Positions 55,529 through 64,000 of a DNA stretch of 64,000 bases are shown here, one piece after another. The position numbers and the translations under genes were made by a program. Location: contig CABJAP010000008.1 of NCBI GenBank assembly GCA_902363595.1, positions 19,205 to 83,204 on the forward strand, read 5' to 3'. The DNA comes from Clostridia bacterium. GTDB taxonomy: Bacteria; Bacillota; Clostridia; Peptostreptococcales; Anaerovoracaceae. Below the pieces are notes generated by a model. The model worked only from the letters and a program-made list of their open reading frames with translations, had not been told where the DNA came from and did no database searches. Within the stretch, counting starts at the first letter, position 1, and each line of letters begins with the position of its first letter.

Positions 55529-56347
55529 TTACTTGATTCCAAAAAAGCGCATCGCGTTTTCCTTGGTTTGAGCTGCCGTCTGCTCCAGCGGGATGCCTTT
55601 GATCTCCGCCACTTTCTTTGCCGTGTATTCCACATAGGGCGGAATATTGCGCTTGCCGCGGAACGGTTCCGGGGTCAAGTAGGGAGAATCGGTTTCTACA
55701 AGTAGCACCTCCAGCGGAAGCTCTTCCACTACGCCCGCCGTCTTTTTGTTATTCTTGTAGGTCACCGGCCCGGCAATGGAAATGGTAGCGCCCAGCTTGA
55801 CATACTGCTTGCCCAGCTCCCTGCTTCCTGAAAAGCAGTGGAGCAGGACGCGGGCATCCCCGCTGCCATCATAGCGGGTCGGAAACCAGCCTTTCCTTTC
55901 CTGAGAAAAAGCACCTTCCTCTTTGAGAATAACCATCACTTCCTGATCCGCTTCCCGGGCATGGATCACAATGGGCATTTTCAGCTCGTTGGCCAGCTTG
56001 ATCTGCTGGCGGAACCAGTATCGCTGGATATCCCGGTCTGAATAATCGTAGTGGAAATCCAGCCCGATCTCTCCAATGGCCTGGACCTTATCTTTTTTCG
56101 CCAGCCCTTTTATCATGGACAGCTGCATCTCGTCCATATCCTTTGTGTCATGGGGGTGGCATCCCACCGCCGCGTAGCACCAGGGCAGACGTTGGGCGTG
56201 TTTTACCGCCATCGCCGAGCTTTCCAGGTTAAACCCAATGTCCATCACATAATCCAGGTTGGACGCTTCAATCTTTTCGATCAGCGCCTGACGTTCTTCC
56301 TCTGTAAAGGATTCATTGTTTATATGCGCATGGGAATCAAACAACAT
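55529..56347 (-). CDS. tatD: TatD-family metal-dependent deoxyribonuclease
   Basis: A 272-residue TIM-barrel hydrolase. Metal motifs: DSHAHIN (residues 4-10), IGEIGLDFHYDYS, IVIHAREADQEV, LHCFSGSRE and VETDSPYLTPEPFRGKRN. Members act as 3'-5' exonucleases or D-aminoacyl-tRNA deacylases. metG followed by tatD is a conserved Firmicute pair; here a lipoprotein gene lies between. Confidence 0.92.
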   Translation of the reverse strand: MLFDSHAHINNESFTEEERQALIEKIEASNLDYVMDIGFNLESSAMAVKHAQRLPWCYAAVGCHPHDTKDMDEMQLSMIKGLAKKDKVQAIGEIGLDFHYDYSDRDIQRYWFRQQIKLANELKMPIVIHAREADQEVMVILKEEGAFSQERKGWFPTRYDGSGDARVLLHCFSGSRELGKQYVKLGATISIAGPVTYKNNKKTAGVVEELPLEVLLVETDSPYLTPEPFRGKRNIPPYVEYTAKKVAEIKGIPLEQTAAQTKENAMRFFGIK

Positions 56348-56388
56348 TTTCTCATTCCTCCAATCTCCCTATCGTTTCAAACACTTGA

Positions 56389-57360
56389 TTACTTCCAGCT
56401 GTATTCATAAAATTGGCCGTTGAAATACAGGTAAAGCTGGACTCCGCCGCTCTTCCATTCAGAGGGAACTTCTATGATCGCATGTACCAGCCTCTTTTCG
56501 CCCGGCTTTAAGTCCACCAAATCCTTTAGATTCTTGTTGTCCTTGGTTTCCGTAACCACATACCCGTAACAGGTTTTCTCTCCTTTTACTGCCCGCGCGC
56601 CGACAAAGTTCACATCCGGGCACTTTTCCTTTTGCAGGTTTTCGGCCTCAATCTGAATGTCCAGCAAAACCGTATCCGGTTTCTTAGGCGTAAAGTATGT
56701 ATATCCGTCGTATTTGGACGCCTTGGTCGGCTCTACCCTTTTGCCGGTATCCACCTTTTTCAAAGTAATTTCTCCGTATCCATCAGCTGTAACGGCTTTG
56801 TCCTTTTTCAGCGGAAGGGTCTGATCGATGTTCTTGCTGGTATCCAGCTTCAAATGGTAAATATCATATTTCTCGTATTCATCGTTGTCAAAGGTCAGCT
56901 CCACCTCAGCGTTTCCTCTTGTCTTTTGCTGGCCATCCATGAGAATATAGACCGTGCCTTCCTCCTTGGGGCCGATCGCCTCTCGTGAAGAAAGCAGGGT
57001 ATCATTGTTGACAAGAAGCAGGTTCTGATAGGACTCGTATTCTTGACCGCCCTGTTTGAGGATGGGCACTGCAAAATTCTGCATCTTGATTTCTTTGTCC
57101 GTCAGATTCTTAACGTTTGCCACCAATGCCACATAGGCCGGGTCTTCCATGTCGCCGTTGTACACCCATCCGCTTTCACTGCCCACCGGCGCATAGATTT
57201 CGTCGCTGCACATGATGGCGTTGACTGGGGTAAATTCAATATAATTCTCCAGCACTTGGGTTTTTCCCATTCCCAGATCGATGTCTTCCGGTCCGCAGGA
57301 GCACAGGGCAATAGCTGCAAAAATTGCTGCAAACAGCAGCGCGATCCTTTTCTTTTTCAT
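56389..57360 (-). CDS. Lipoprotein of unknown function
   Basis: A 323-residue protein from the ATG at 57360, 9 bases after AGGAGG; an in-frame GTG at 57366 is only 3 bases from it. The signal peptide ends in a plausible lipobox (ALCSC, C22). The mature part resembles surface DUF4352/DUF5067-type beta folds (YVALVANVKNLTDKEIKMQN, EGTVYILMDG, DIQIEAENLQKEKCPDV) in two halves. I recognise no exact family. It lies between metG and tatD. Its ribosome binding site begins at the T-run of the metG terminator, an odd layout. Confidence 0.75.
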   Translation of the reverse strand: MKKKRIALLFAAIFAAIALCSCGPEDIDLGMGKTQVLENYIEFTPVNAIMCSDEIYAPVGSESGWVYNGDMEDPAYVALVANVKNLTDKEIKMQNFAVPILKQGGQEYESYQNLLLVNNDTLLSSREAIGPKEEGTVYILMDGQQKTRGNAEVELTFDNDEYEKYDIYHLKLDTSKNIDQTLPLKKDKAVTADGYGEITLKKVDTGKRVEPTKASKYDGYTYFTPKKPDTVLLDIQIEAENLQKEKCPDVNFVGARAVKGEKTCYGYVVTETKDNKNLKDLVDLKPGEKRLVHAIIEVPSEWKSGGVQLYLYFNGQFYEYSWK

Positions 57361-57376
57361 ATTCACGTTCCTCCTG

Positions 57377-57405
57377 AAAAAAAGCGGGCCGTCAAAGCGG
57401 CCCGC
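57377..57405 (-). terminator. Terminator after metG
   Basis: Minus strand: GCGGGCCG pairs perfectly with CGGCCCGC, loop 6, then TTTTTTT. It ends only 17 bases before the lipoprotein ATG, so that gene needs readthrough. Confidence 0.88.
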
Positions 57406-57422
57406 CCGATACCCATTAAACG

Positions 57423-59357
57423 CTATGTTACTGGATTTCCATCATCGGCAATTGTAGTAACAAATTCACACCGCTGTTTGCCATCCACCACATTATCGGC
57501 AAAAAGCAGCATTCCTTTAGATTCCAAGCCTCTCAGTTTTCTCGGCTTGAGGTTGGCAACGACTACCACCTTTCTGCCGACGCATTCTTCAGGCTTGAAG
57601 TCCTGAGCGACGCCGGATATGATCTGCCGTTTCTCTGTTCCCATCTTCACCTGGAACACCAGCAGCTTATCGGCTTTTGGATGTTTTTCGCAGGACAGGA
57701 TCGTTCCTACCCGCAGGTCCAGCTTATCAAAGTCATCGTATTCGATCTGATCCTTTAATTCCAGAGGAATATTTTCATCCTCACCGCCGCCCTTGAGCGC
57801 TTCCAGCTCTTCCAGTTCCTTTTCAATATCCAGTCTGGGGAAGATTGGATTTCCTTTCTTCACCTGTTCTCCCTGCATCATATCAAAGTTAAAGGCGTCT
57901 TCCCAGGCTACGTCCGCATACCACAGACCCAGCTGTTTTCTGATTTCGCCCGATGTGGTGTGCATGAAAGGATAGATCAGGATGGAAACGATTCGCAGCG
58001 TTTCCGCCAGATTGTGCAGCACCGTATCCAGACGAGGCTTGTCCGCTTCATTTTTGGCCAGGATCCAAGGTGTATTCTCATCGATATACTTATTGGCCCG
58101 CCTTACGGCAACCCAAATCTCCTCCAAAGCCAGGTTGAATTCGAACTTATCCATATGGGCTTCCACCTTGCCTGCGGCGGAAACAGCAATGGACTTCAGA
58201 TCTTTGTCTGTTTCATCTTCCGGAGCTGTGCTTTCCGGCACGTAGCCGCCGTTATATTTTTCGATCATGGAAACGGTCCTGGAAACCAGGTTGCCCAGGT
58301 CGTTGGCCAGATCATAGTTCATTCTCTTGAGCATAACCTCATTGGTAAAAATTCCGTCCTGCCCGAAGGTATATTCCCTCAGCAGGAAGTATTTCAGCGC
58401 ATCGATGCCGTAGCGGTCGATGAGCTTCACCGGATCTACCACATTTCCCTTGGACTTGGACATTTTGCCGCCTTCCAGCAGCAGCCATCCGTGCCCCCTT
58501 ACCTGCTTCGGCAGAGGCAGTTCCATGGACATGAGCATAGCCGGCCAGATCACAGTATGGAACCTGACGATCTCTTTGCCCACCAGATGGACATCCACCG
58601 GCCAGTATTCGTTGTATAGGTCCGGATCGTCCGGGTAACCCAGGGCCGTAATATAGTTGGTGAGCGCATCCAGCCATACATAGATCACGTGCTTTTCATC
58701 GATGGGAACCGGGATTCCCCAGTCAAAGGTGGATCTGGATATGCACAAATCCTCAAGGCCCTGCTTAACAAAGGCGATCATCTCGTTTCTTCTGCTGTCC
58801 GGCTGGAGGAAGTCCGGGTTGTTTTCAAACAGGTCTAAAAGTCTGTCCTCATATTTGGAAAGGCGGAAGAAATAGGCCTCTTCCTTGGCCTTCTCCACCG
58901 GACGTCCGCAGTCTGGGCACTTTCCGTCCACCAACTGGCTTTCCGTCCAGAAGGATTCACAAGGGGTACAATACATACCTTCGTATTCGCCCTTGTAGAT
59001 ATCGCCCTTTTCATAAAGCTCCATAAATATTTTCTGAACCCGCTCTACGTGGCGGGGTTCTGTGGTTCTGATAAAATCGTCGTTGGAAATTTCCATCGTC
59101 TCCCACAGGTCTTTGATGCCGTCTACGATCTTGTCCACGTATTCCTGCGGTGAAACGCCCTGCTCGGCGGCGATGGTCTGGATTTTCTGTCCGTGTTCGT
59201 CCGTACCTGTCAAAAACCGCACGTCATAGCCTGACAAACGTTTAAAGCGCGCCATGGCATCCGCCATTACGGTGCAATAGGTATGTCCTATATGAAGGTT
59301 GGAACTCGGATAGTAGATAGGCGTTGTAATATAATATTTGCCCTTTTTCTCTGTCAT
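57423..59357 (-). CDS. metG: Methionyl-tRNA synthetase
   Basis: A 644-residue class I synthetase from the ATG at 59357; the TTG two codons before it is less likely. HIGH at 23-26 (HIGH), KMSKS at 298-302, and a zinc knuckle with C130, C133, C147 and C150. The C-terminal tRNA-binding domain is at about 540-644 ([20 protein letters not shown]). No T-box was seen in the upstream region. It heads metG-lipoprotein-tatD. Confidence 0.96.
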   Translation of the reverse strand: MTEKKGKYYITTPIYYPSSNLHIGHTYCTVMADAMARFKRLSGYDVRFLTGTDEHGQKIQTIAAEQGVSPQEYVDKIVDGIKDLWETMEISNDDFIRTTEPRHVERVQKIFMELYEKGDIYKGEYEGMYCTPCESFWTESQLVDGKCPDCGRPVEKAKEEAYFFRLSKYEDRLLDLFENNPDFLQPDSRRNEMIAFVKQGLEDLCISRSTFDWGIPVPIDEKHVIYVWLDALTNYITALGYPDDPDLYNEYWPVDVHLVGKEIVRFHTVIWPAMLMSMELPLPKQVRGHGWLLLEGGKMSKSKGNVVDPVKLIDRYGIDALKYFLLREYTFGQDGIFTNEVMLKRMNYDLANDLGNLVSRTVSMIEKYNGGYVPESTAPEDETDKDLKSIAVSAAGKVEAHMDKFEFNLALEEIWVAVRRANKYIDENTPWILAKNEADKPRLDTVLHNLAETLRIVSILIYPFMHTTSGEIRKQLGLWYADVAWEDAFNFDMMQGEQVKKGNPIFPRLDIEKELEELEALKGGGEDENIPLELKDQIEYDDFDKLDLRVGTILSCEKHPKADKLLVFQVKMGTEKRQIISGVAQDFKPEECVGRKVVVVANLKPRKLRGLESKGMLLFADNVVDGKQRCEFVTTIADDGNPVT

Positions 59358-59535
59358 TTTCAATCATTCCTTTCTTACGCCAGCTGCAAATGAGCAGCAG
59401 CGGTGTTTGCAGCATGCCAGCCGTACCTGGGCACGCTCGGGCATGTCCATTCGTGAGGCGGACCGCCGTAGTTATTAGAATATCATGGTTTAGTGGTGTC
59501 CGTCAATCAAGGCTAAAATCTTTTTCAAAAAAGTG

Positions 59536-59564
59536 TTGACAGACCTGAAAGATTCCTGTATACT
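59536..59564 (+). promoter_or_regulatory. Promoter of the DUF3793 gene
   Basis: TTGACA at 59536-59541, 17 bases, TATACT at 59559-59564, close to the ideal sigma-A promoter. A palindrome starts 3 bases after the -10. Confidence 0.85.
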
Positions 59565-59566
59565 CT

Positions 59567-59586
59567 TGGTTAGTTAAAGCTAACCA
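59567..59586 (+). promoter_or_regulatory. Operator 1: TGGTTAG-N6-CTAACCA
   Basis: A perfect 7-6-7 palindrome covering the likely transcription start. Its core GTTAG-N6-CTAAC recurs at 59644-59659. The form resembles DtxR/IdeR-type metal-repressor sites; the binding protein is unknown. Confidence 0.65.
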
Positions 59587-59604
59587 CCTGTTGAACAAGT
59601 CGCT

Positions 59605-59633
59605 TATGGAATTTGCTAGGTTCCATATTTTTT
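59605..59633 (+). terminator. Terminator-like hairpin in the DUF3793 leader
   Basis: TATGGAA pairs with TTCCATA (loop 9), then TTTTTT. It is AT-rich and weak, between promoter and gene, so it could attenuate transcription. Confidence 0.4.
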
Positions 59634-59643
59634 ACCCTATTTG

Positions 59644-59659
59644 GTTAGCATAAACTAAC
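59644..59659 (+). promoter_or_regulatory. Operator 2: GTTAG-N6-CTAAC
   Basis: Same core and spacing as operator 1, 22 bases before the ATG. A second site in the leader could act as a roadblock. Confidence 0.55.
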
Positions 59660-59680
59660 TTTCAGGATCAGGAGGAACTC

Positions 59681-60232
59681 ATGTTAGATAAGCATCTGGT
59701 TGCACATTGCTCGCCAACCTTAGCGGGACTGAAAAGTGCCAATATATTTAATTACTCTTTCAAATCAATAAAACTTTTAGAGCAGCAGCTAGCGCTTCTC
59801 CGCGCCGATCTTCGTCCAAAAGGCGTATCCCTCCGTGTGCTGCGCAGATCAGGAAAACGTGCCCTGATCTATGTGTACCGCAGCGCCAGGGTCCAGAAAG
59901 AATTACAAAGACGGGGTGTTTTGGACTTCCTTTCAAACTATGGCTACGAAACGGACCGGCTCGAACATTGTTTGCAATATCTCAGTGTGCGCATATCTTC
60001 TCACCTGGAATTTCCTCACGAGATCGGTCTGTTTCTGGGCTACCCTCTCGACGACGTTAAAGGATTCATCGACAACAAGGGCAGAAACAGCCGCTGCTGC
60101 GGCTGCTGGAAGGTTTATTGCAACGAATGTGAAGCGGAAAAACTTTTTGCCCGATTTGAAAAGTGCAGGTCCATATATTGGAATTTATTTAACCGCGGCA
60201 AGTCGGTCGTTCAGCTGACCGTAGCCGCATAA
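59681..60232 (+). CDS. DUF3793 family protein
   Basis: A 183-residue soluble protein: HCSPTLAGLKSANIFNYSF, RADLRPKGVSLRVLRRSGKR, then HEIGLFLGYPLDDVKGFIDN and a Cys cluster (SRCCGCWKVYCNECEAEKL, about 144-162). This fits DUF3793, a family of unknown activity common in anaerobic Firmicutes and often near iron or flavodoxin genes. The cysteine-rich end may bind metal. AGGAGG lies 6 bases before the ATG. It is monocistronic under a strong promoter with two palindromes. Confidence 0.82.
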   Translation: MLDKHLVAHCSPTLAGLKSANIFNYSFKSIKLLEQQLALLRADLRPKGVSLRVLRRSGKRALIYVYRSARVQKELQRRGVLDFLSNYGYETDRLEHCLQYLSVRISSHLEFPHEIGLFLGYPLDDVKGFIDNKGRNSRCCGCWKVYCNECEAEKLFARFEKCRSIYWNLFNRGKSVVQLTVAA

Positions 60233-60297
60233 AAACTTGGTGCATCACTGGCGTTAAGCCGGTTTTGTAAATACATAAGTCATAAATGAAATCATGT

Positions 60298-60332
60298 AAG
60301 CGTCTGCGTCGCAGGCGCTTGTCTCCTTTTTT
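60298..60332 (+). terminator. DUF3793 gene terminator
   Basis: AAGCGTCTGC pairs with GCAGGCGCTT (one wobble), loop 3, then GTCTCCTTTTTT. Confidence 0.8.
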
Positions 60333-60357
60333 GGGCGGCAGCTCCTTGCCGCTCTCC

Positions 60358-60630
60358 AAAACAAAAATGTTCGCAAATCCTATTCGAAACCGGCCTTTTT
60401 GCAGGCAATGTCCATATAAAATGGCGTAAAATCACTCTGTTGTCTGCTTCAATTTGGTTGTTATATGCGGCTAACCGCATATAAATTGCCAGCACTCGCA
60501 TCTATGCAGCAAACAAATGGATTTCCTCCACTTCGCTTGCTGAAAAAACAGCAAAACGACCTGTTTTTCTATGGACTTTGCCTCTAAATCAGGCCATTTC
60601 GAACAGAAATCAGTAAAAAAAGTTTTTTGG
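60358..60630 (-). repeat. Dispersed repeat, family 2, copy 2
   Basis: About 273 bases match 44305-44568 in reverse orientation. On the minus strand one frame (GQKTFFTDFCSK..., then LEAKSIEKQ and FQQAKWRKSICLLH) is open through this copy, while copy 1 has a stop at the W codon after CSK. The region 60233-60717 has no other supported content. No terminal inverted repeat or target duplication was seen. Confidence 0.82.
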
Positions 60631-60717
60631 CCTGCCTGGCCGACCCGGCAGGATCCGGCTTCCGTACAACACAGGATGCTCCGATGTTCAAGGCCCGGCA
60701 CTTCTTCACACCGTCTC

Positions 60718-61524
60718 TTACAAAAAGATTTTAACCCCAAAATACCCCAGCACGATCACGCCTAAAACAATCCGGTACCATCCGAAAACTTTAAAATCAT
60801 GTTTCTTAATATAACTCATCAAGAATTTGATGGCAGCCATGGAAACGAGAAACGCCACCACCATGCCGTTGAGCAAAAGCATGGATTCCTCGCCGGTAAA
60901 GTGCATCCCGAATTTCACCAGCTTGAGAAGGCTGGCACCGAACATAACCGGAATCGCCAAAAAAAAGGTGAATTCCGCCGCTGCTGTCCGGCTGACGCCG
61001 ATCAGAAGTCCCCCCAGGATGGTGGCGCCGGACCTGGACGTGCCGGGGAAAACGGCCGCGATCAGCTGGAACACCCCGATAATCAATGCTTGTTTGTAAG
61101 TCAGATCATCGATGCTGTTCACCTTGGGGACAGCACTTTTATTGCGGTTTTCGATGACAATAAACAGGATGCCGAAAAGGATCAGCATGATGGCGACCGT
61201 CTGATAATTATAAAACCATGCGTTGAGCACGTCGTCCAAAAGCAGTCCCACTACAGCCGCCGGCACGCAAGCGACGATAATCTTCACCCACATGATCCAG
61301 GTCTTTTTGCTGGTGGGGATCAGCCTCCGCCAATAAATGACAACCACGGCCAGGATCGCCCCCAGCTGTATGACAACCAGAAACATTTCCAGAAACTCCG
61401 GCGTTACCTTCATTTTGATAAATTCATCCACCAGGATCATGTGGCCGGTACTGCTGATGGGCAGCCACTCGGTTATGCCTTCCACAATCCCCAGGACAAT
61501 CGCTTTTATGATTTCAATCTCCAT
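60718..61524 (-). CDS. uppP: Undecaprenyl-diphosphatase
   Basis: A 268-residue polytopic enzyme (about eight helices) that recycles the undecaprenyl carrier for wall polymers. The two active-site motifs are present: GIVEGITEWLPISSTGHMIL (residues about 12-31) and FPGTSRSGATILGGLLIG. It confers bacitracin tolerance when overexpressed. It lies 17 bases after the AICAR transformylase gene. Confidence 0.95.
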   Translation of the reverse strand: MEIEIIKAIVLGIVEGITEWLPISSTGHMILVDEFIKMKVTPEFLEMFLVVIQLGAILAVVVIYWRRLIPTSKKTWIMWVKIIVACVPAAVVGLLLDDVLNAWFYNYQTVAIMLILFGILFIVIENRNKSAVPKVNSIDDLTYKQALIIGVFQLIAAVFPGTSRSGATILGGLLIGVSRTAAAEFTFFLAIPVMFGASLLKLVKFGMHFTGEESMLLLNGMVVAFLVSMAAIKFLMSYIKKHDFKVFGWYRIVLGVIVLGYFGVKIFL

Positions 61525-61541
61525 TTCCCTTCCCCTTCCGA

Positions 61542-62714
61542 TTAATGATGAAACAGTCTCAGCCCTGTGAAGGCCATTGTAATTCCGTATTTATTGCAGG
61601 TCTCGATGACATGATCGTCCCGCACTGATCCGCCAGCCTGGGCAATATATGAAACTCCGCTCTTATGGGCCCGCTCGATGTTGTCGCCGAAGGGGAAGAA
61701 GGCATCCGATCCCAGCGATACGCCGTCCAGCTTTTCCAGCCACGCTTTTCTCTCTTCCCTGGTCAGCACGTCCGGTTTTTCAGTGAAAAACTGCTGCCAT
61801 GTCCCGTCCCGCAAGACGTCGTCATAGTCGTCGGAAATATACACGTCGATGGTGTTATCCCGATCAGCTCTTCGGATCCCTTCTTTAAAGGGAAGGGCCA
61901 TAACTTTTGGATGCTGGCGCAGGAACCAGGTGTCAGCCTTGTTGCCCGCAAGTCTGGTGCAGTGTATGCGGGACTGCTGTCCGGCGCCGATGCCGATGGC
62001 CTGGCCGTCTTTTACATAACAAACCGAATTGGACTGGGTATATTTGAGGGTGATCAGCGCGATCAAAAGATCCCGCTTTGCTTCTTGGGGAAGTTCTTTG
62101 TTATCGGTGGGAATCTGCTCCAAGAGAGCCTCCGTGATGGGTGCATTGTTTCTGCCTTGTTCAAAGGTGATGCCGAACACCTCCTTGGTTTCCTGCTGGT
62201 GCGGGGTGTAGTCCGGATCGATCTGGATCACCAAATAGCTGCCCTTTCGTTTGCTTTTTAAGATTTCCAGCGCTTTTTCAGAATAGGACGGAGCAATGAT
62301 GCCGTCAGAAACTTCCCGTTTTAAGAATTCCGCGGTCTGCTCGTCGCATTCATCCGACAAGGCCACAAAATCACCGTAAGATGACATGCGGTCTGCGCCT
62401 CTGGCTCTTATGTAGGCGGTGGCCACATCAGAAAGCTTTGCGCCTTCAACAAAATAAATCTTTTTTAAGGTCTCGGAAAGCGGCGTACAGACCGCTGCTC
62501 CTGCCGGGCTGACATGTTTGAAGGATGCAGCTGCCGCCATTCCGGTCGCCTGCTTTAACTCCTTTACCAGCTGCCAGCTGTTGAAGGCATCCAAAAGGTT
62601 GATATATCCGGGACGTCCGTTTAAAATGGTAATGGGAAGTTCGCCTTCCTTCGTATAGATTTTTGCTGGTTTTTGATTGGGATTGCATCCGTATTTTAAT
62701 TCCAGTTCTTTCAC
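61542..62714 (-). CDS. Stand-alone AICAR transformylase (PurH C-terminal type)
   Basis: A 390-residue enzyme equal to the AICAR formyltransferase part of PurH. ELELKYGCNPNQKPAKIYT and AASFKHVSPAGAAV are the family signatures; the rest continues through DDYDDVLRDG and the C-terminal VSYIAQAGGSVRDDHVI. The IMP cyclohydrolase (MGS) domain, normally about 200 residues at the N-terminus, is missing. It adds a formyl group to AICAR in purine synthesis; cyclisation must be done by another protein. Upstream of uppP on the same strand. Confidence 0.9.
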   Translation of the reverse strand: MKELELKYGCNPNQKPAKIYTKEGELPITILNGRPGYINLLDAFNSWQLVKELKQATGMAAAASFKHVSPAGAAVCTPLSETLKKIYFVEGAKLSDVATAYIRARGADRMSSYGDFVALSDECDEQTAEFLKREVSDGIIAPSYSEKALEILKSKRKGSYLVIQIDPDYTPHQQETKEVFGITFEQGRNNAPITEALLEQIPTDNKELPQEAKRDLLIALITLKYTQSNSVCYVKDGQAIGIGAGQQSRIHCTRLAGNKADTWFLRQHPKVMALPFKEGIRRADRDNTIDVYISDDYDDVLRDGTWQQFFTEKPDVLTREERKAWLEKLDGVSLGSDAFFPFGDNIERAHKSGVSYIAQAGGSVRDDHVIETCNKYGITMAFTGLRLFHH

Positions 62715-62874
62715 GTTCTATTCTCCTCTCAGCGCTGCGCGCATGGTTTGTAACACTCTAAGGAATATATTAGCGGATATAGTCTCCATTGTCAAAAATA
62801 TTGATTGCTTTTTTATTTATAATCTGTCATACTTTAATAAATGATATCTAAAATTATATTAGGAGATATTTATT

Positions 62875-63504
62875 ATGATTACACGTATTTTCAATCCACG
62901 AGATTACTGGAGCTTCTGGACCCACTTCATCGGCGCGGTCCTGGCCGTTTTTTCCGCGTTTTTGCTCATGTTTTTCCACACCAGTGAACATTCATGGTCC
63001 TTTCTCGTTTTCGCATTGTCGCTGATCGCCCTTTATTCCTGCAGCAGCATCTATCATTATGTCCGCGGGCCTGAAAGCCGGGTTCAGAGGCTGCGCAAGC
63101 TGGATCATTCGATGATTTATGTCCTCATCGCCGGAACCTATACTCCGGTACTGGCCAATTGTATGGATGCGGACAAAGGACGCATATGGCTGATTGCTGT
63201 CTGGGGCGTGGCCATTGTTGGGATTATTCTCAAGGTCTGCTGGCTCAACGGACCCCGCTGGCTGTACACTTCGCTCTACCTGATTATGGGCTGGGCCATC
63301 GTTTTTCAGATTGGTTCTCTTACCGTATCGACAGACTTTGTTTACTGGCTGGCCGCAGGAGGGATCCTCTACTCGGTCGGCGCTGTCATGTACATAGTAA
63401 AAAAACCGAACATCTTTGCGACATTCGGCTTTCATGAAATCTTTCATATATTTATTCTGTTAGGCTCTTTATGCCATTTTCTTGCAATCTTTTTATATGT
63501 CTGA
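62875..63504 (+). CDS. Hemolysin III family membrane protein (YqfA-like)
   Basis: A 209-residue protein with seven hydrophobic helices. The PAQR/HlyIII metal motifs are present: SSIYHYV, the LDHSMIYVLIAGTYTPV block, and FGFHEIFHIFILLGSLCHF. Members are conserved membrane proteins; the hemolysin label is historical and the activity unclear, perhaps a lipid hydrolase-type. AGGAG precedes the ATG. It diverges from the purine gene and its 3' end overlaps the next convergent ORF by 12 bases. Confidence 0.9.
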   Translation: MITRIFNPRDYWSFWTHFIGAVLAVFSAFLLMFFHTSEHSWSFLVFALSLIALYSCSSIYHYVRGPESRVQRLRKLDHSMIYVLIAGTYTPVLANCMDADKGRIWLIAVWGVAIVGIILKVCWLNGPRWLYTSLYLIMGWAIVFQIGSLTVSTDFVYWLAAGGILYSVGAVMYIVKKPNIFATFGFHEIFHIFILLGSLCHFLAIFLYV

Positions 63505-63744
63505 ATGCTCCTTACAATAATTAGATAAAAATGTCCGTATCTCAGCCTCTGTGCCCAACATACACTTCTCGCCGCTGATATAAGATGCTGCATCGTTCCA
63601 GCTCTGGAGGGAGTAAAGGTTATAGGGTATGGTCTCGATGACTCTGCCGATCTCGGGCAGCTTGCAGGGCTGGTGCAAGTCAGACAGAAACATGCATCCG
63701 GTTTTGTTTGCGATTTCTTCCAACAATATGTCGCTGTCTTCCAT
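63493..63744 (-). CDS. Small protein of unknown function
   Basis: An 83-residue ORF from the ATG at 63744; GGAGGTG lies 9-11 bases before it, whereas ATGs at 63789 and 63753 are poorly placed. I do not recognise it. It is acidic with three cysteines (TGCMF, QPCKL, NYCKE) and the pattern DILLEEIANKTGCMFLSDLH. It overlaps the convergent HlyIII gene by 12 bases. Coding status is probable from the ribosome site and codon use only. Confidence 0.6.
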   Translation of the reverse strand: MEDSDILLEEIANKTGCMFLSDLHQPCKLPEIGRVIETIPYNLYSLQSWNDAASYISGEKCMLGTEAEIRTFLSNYCKEHSDI

Positions 63745-63934
63745 GATAACCATCACCTCCTGCATTTGCCTGGTCAGAAAATCAGACAAATTTCGCCAGC
63801 CGTGATATACTTTTTTTAGTAGGTTTTTCCCTCGATTTATGACGATTTTACTCTATGTACCATATAAAGCAAGGTGGTTAAAAAAGTCTACTTTTTTCGC
63901 CAGGTATGTCGGATGCTATCACGAAGGTTTATGT

Positions 63935-64000
63935 CTACAGCCAGTCTTTGGTCCATTTGAAAAAAGTGTTATGGGTCACATTCAGACGCCTCGCCGCTTC
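63935..64000 (-). CDS. 3' end of an HTH protein (partial)
   Basis: The last 21 codons before a TAG read EAARRLNVTHNTFFKWTKDW and L. This resembles the final helix-turn-helix of a regulator, possibly the Fis-type end of a sigma-54 activator or an excisionase-like domain. The rest lies beyond the right edge. The 190 bases between it and the 83-residue ORF contain nothing that I can support. Confidence 0.5.
   Translation of the reverse strand, partial: EAARRLNVTHNTFFKWTKDWL

Noticed and set aside
60471..60740. Open frame of 89 codons in repeat family 2, copy 2
   Set aside because: Copy 1 at 44305 carries a stop in the same frame and the start lacks a ribosome site; kept only as an observation on the repeat.

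Overview
The window reads as a chromosomal segment of a low-to-mid GC, spore-forming, strictly anaerobic Firmicute of the class Clostridia. The grounds are a SpoIIE-type phosphatase, reverse rubrerythrin, ferritin, Rex, a 2[4Fe-4S] ferredoxin, a biotin-dependent acyl-CoA decarboxylase, CIRCE-controlled groESL, AGGAGG-type ribosome binding sites and Clostridia-type protein families. A lineage near Anaerovoracaceae (Clostridiales family XIII) is only my guess from protein flavour.

Layout. 1-6.9 kb: 5' end of guaB, a VanY-like carboxypeptidase, a FIST-aldehyde dehydrogenase pair, an AraC/GyrI regulator, ferritin and an IclR regulator. 7-18.3 kb (minus strand): a block matching the Bacillus order tsaE-tsaB-rimI-tsaD-ABCF-rex-groES-groEL, with acpP, a ferredoxin, a P-loop/Asp23 fusion, an OGG1-type glycosylase and a lone pilin inserted. 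18.3-26.8 kb: AraC regulator, saccharopine dehydrogenase-like enzyme plus APC permease, tRNA-Pro, FMN riboswitch with ribU, ECF sigma/anti-sigma, a secreted repeat protein and a decayed Rpn nuclease. 26.8-34.5 kb: RNA helicase, PepV, CapA-like, NifU-like and LivK-like proteins, reverse rubrerythrin, iron alcohol dehydrogenase. 35-39.2 kb: PadR-HAAS-DUF4097 module divergent from a TetR-controlled ABC exporter. 39.3-52.9 kb: dusB, coaX, a three-gene acyl-CoA decarboxylase operon, a small ORF, glyA, pucR, ftsH, tilS and spoIIE, which is the Bacillus spoIIE-tilS-hpt-ftsH-coaX-dusB neighbourhood without hpt and with insertions. 53-64 kb: ABC exporter, metG-lipoprotein-tatD, a DUF3793 gene under two putative operators, uppP, a stand-alone AICAR transformylase, hemolysin III and a partial HTH gene.

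Most of the DNA is housekeeping. The less ordinary content is: two dispersed non-coding repeat families (about 110 bp in three copies, about 270 bp in two copies); a 58-codon ORF with a near-perfect Shine-Dalgarno; a P-loop ATPase fused to an Asp23 domain and divergent from a ferredoxin; a promoter with tandem GTTAG-N6-CTAAC palindromes and a terminator-like leader hairpin before the DUF3793 gene; and a TetR gene with two palindromes placed on its own promoter. No CRISPR array, intact insertion sequence, prophage or rRNA operon was seen.
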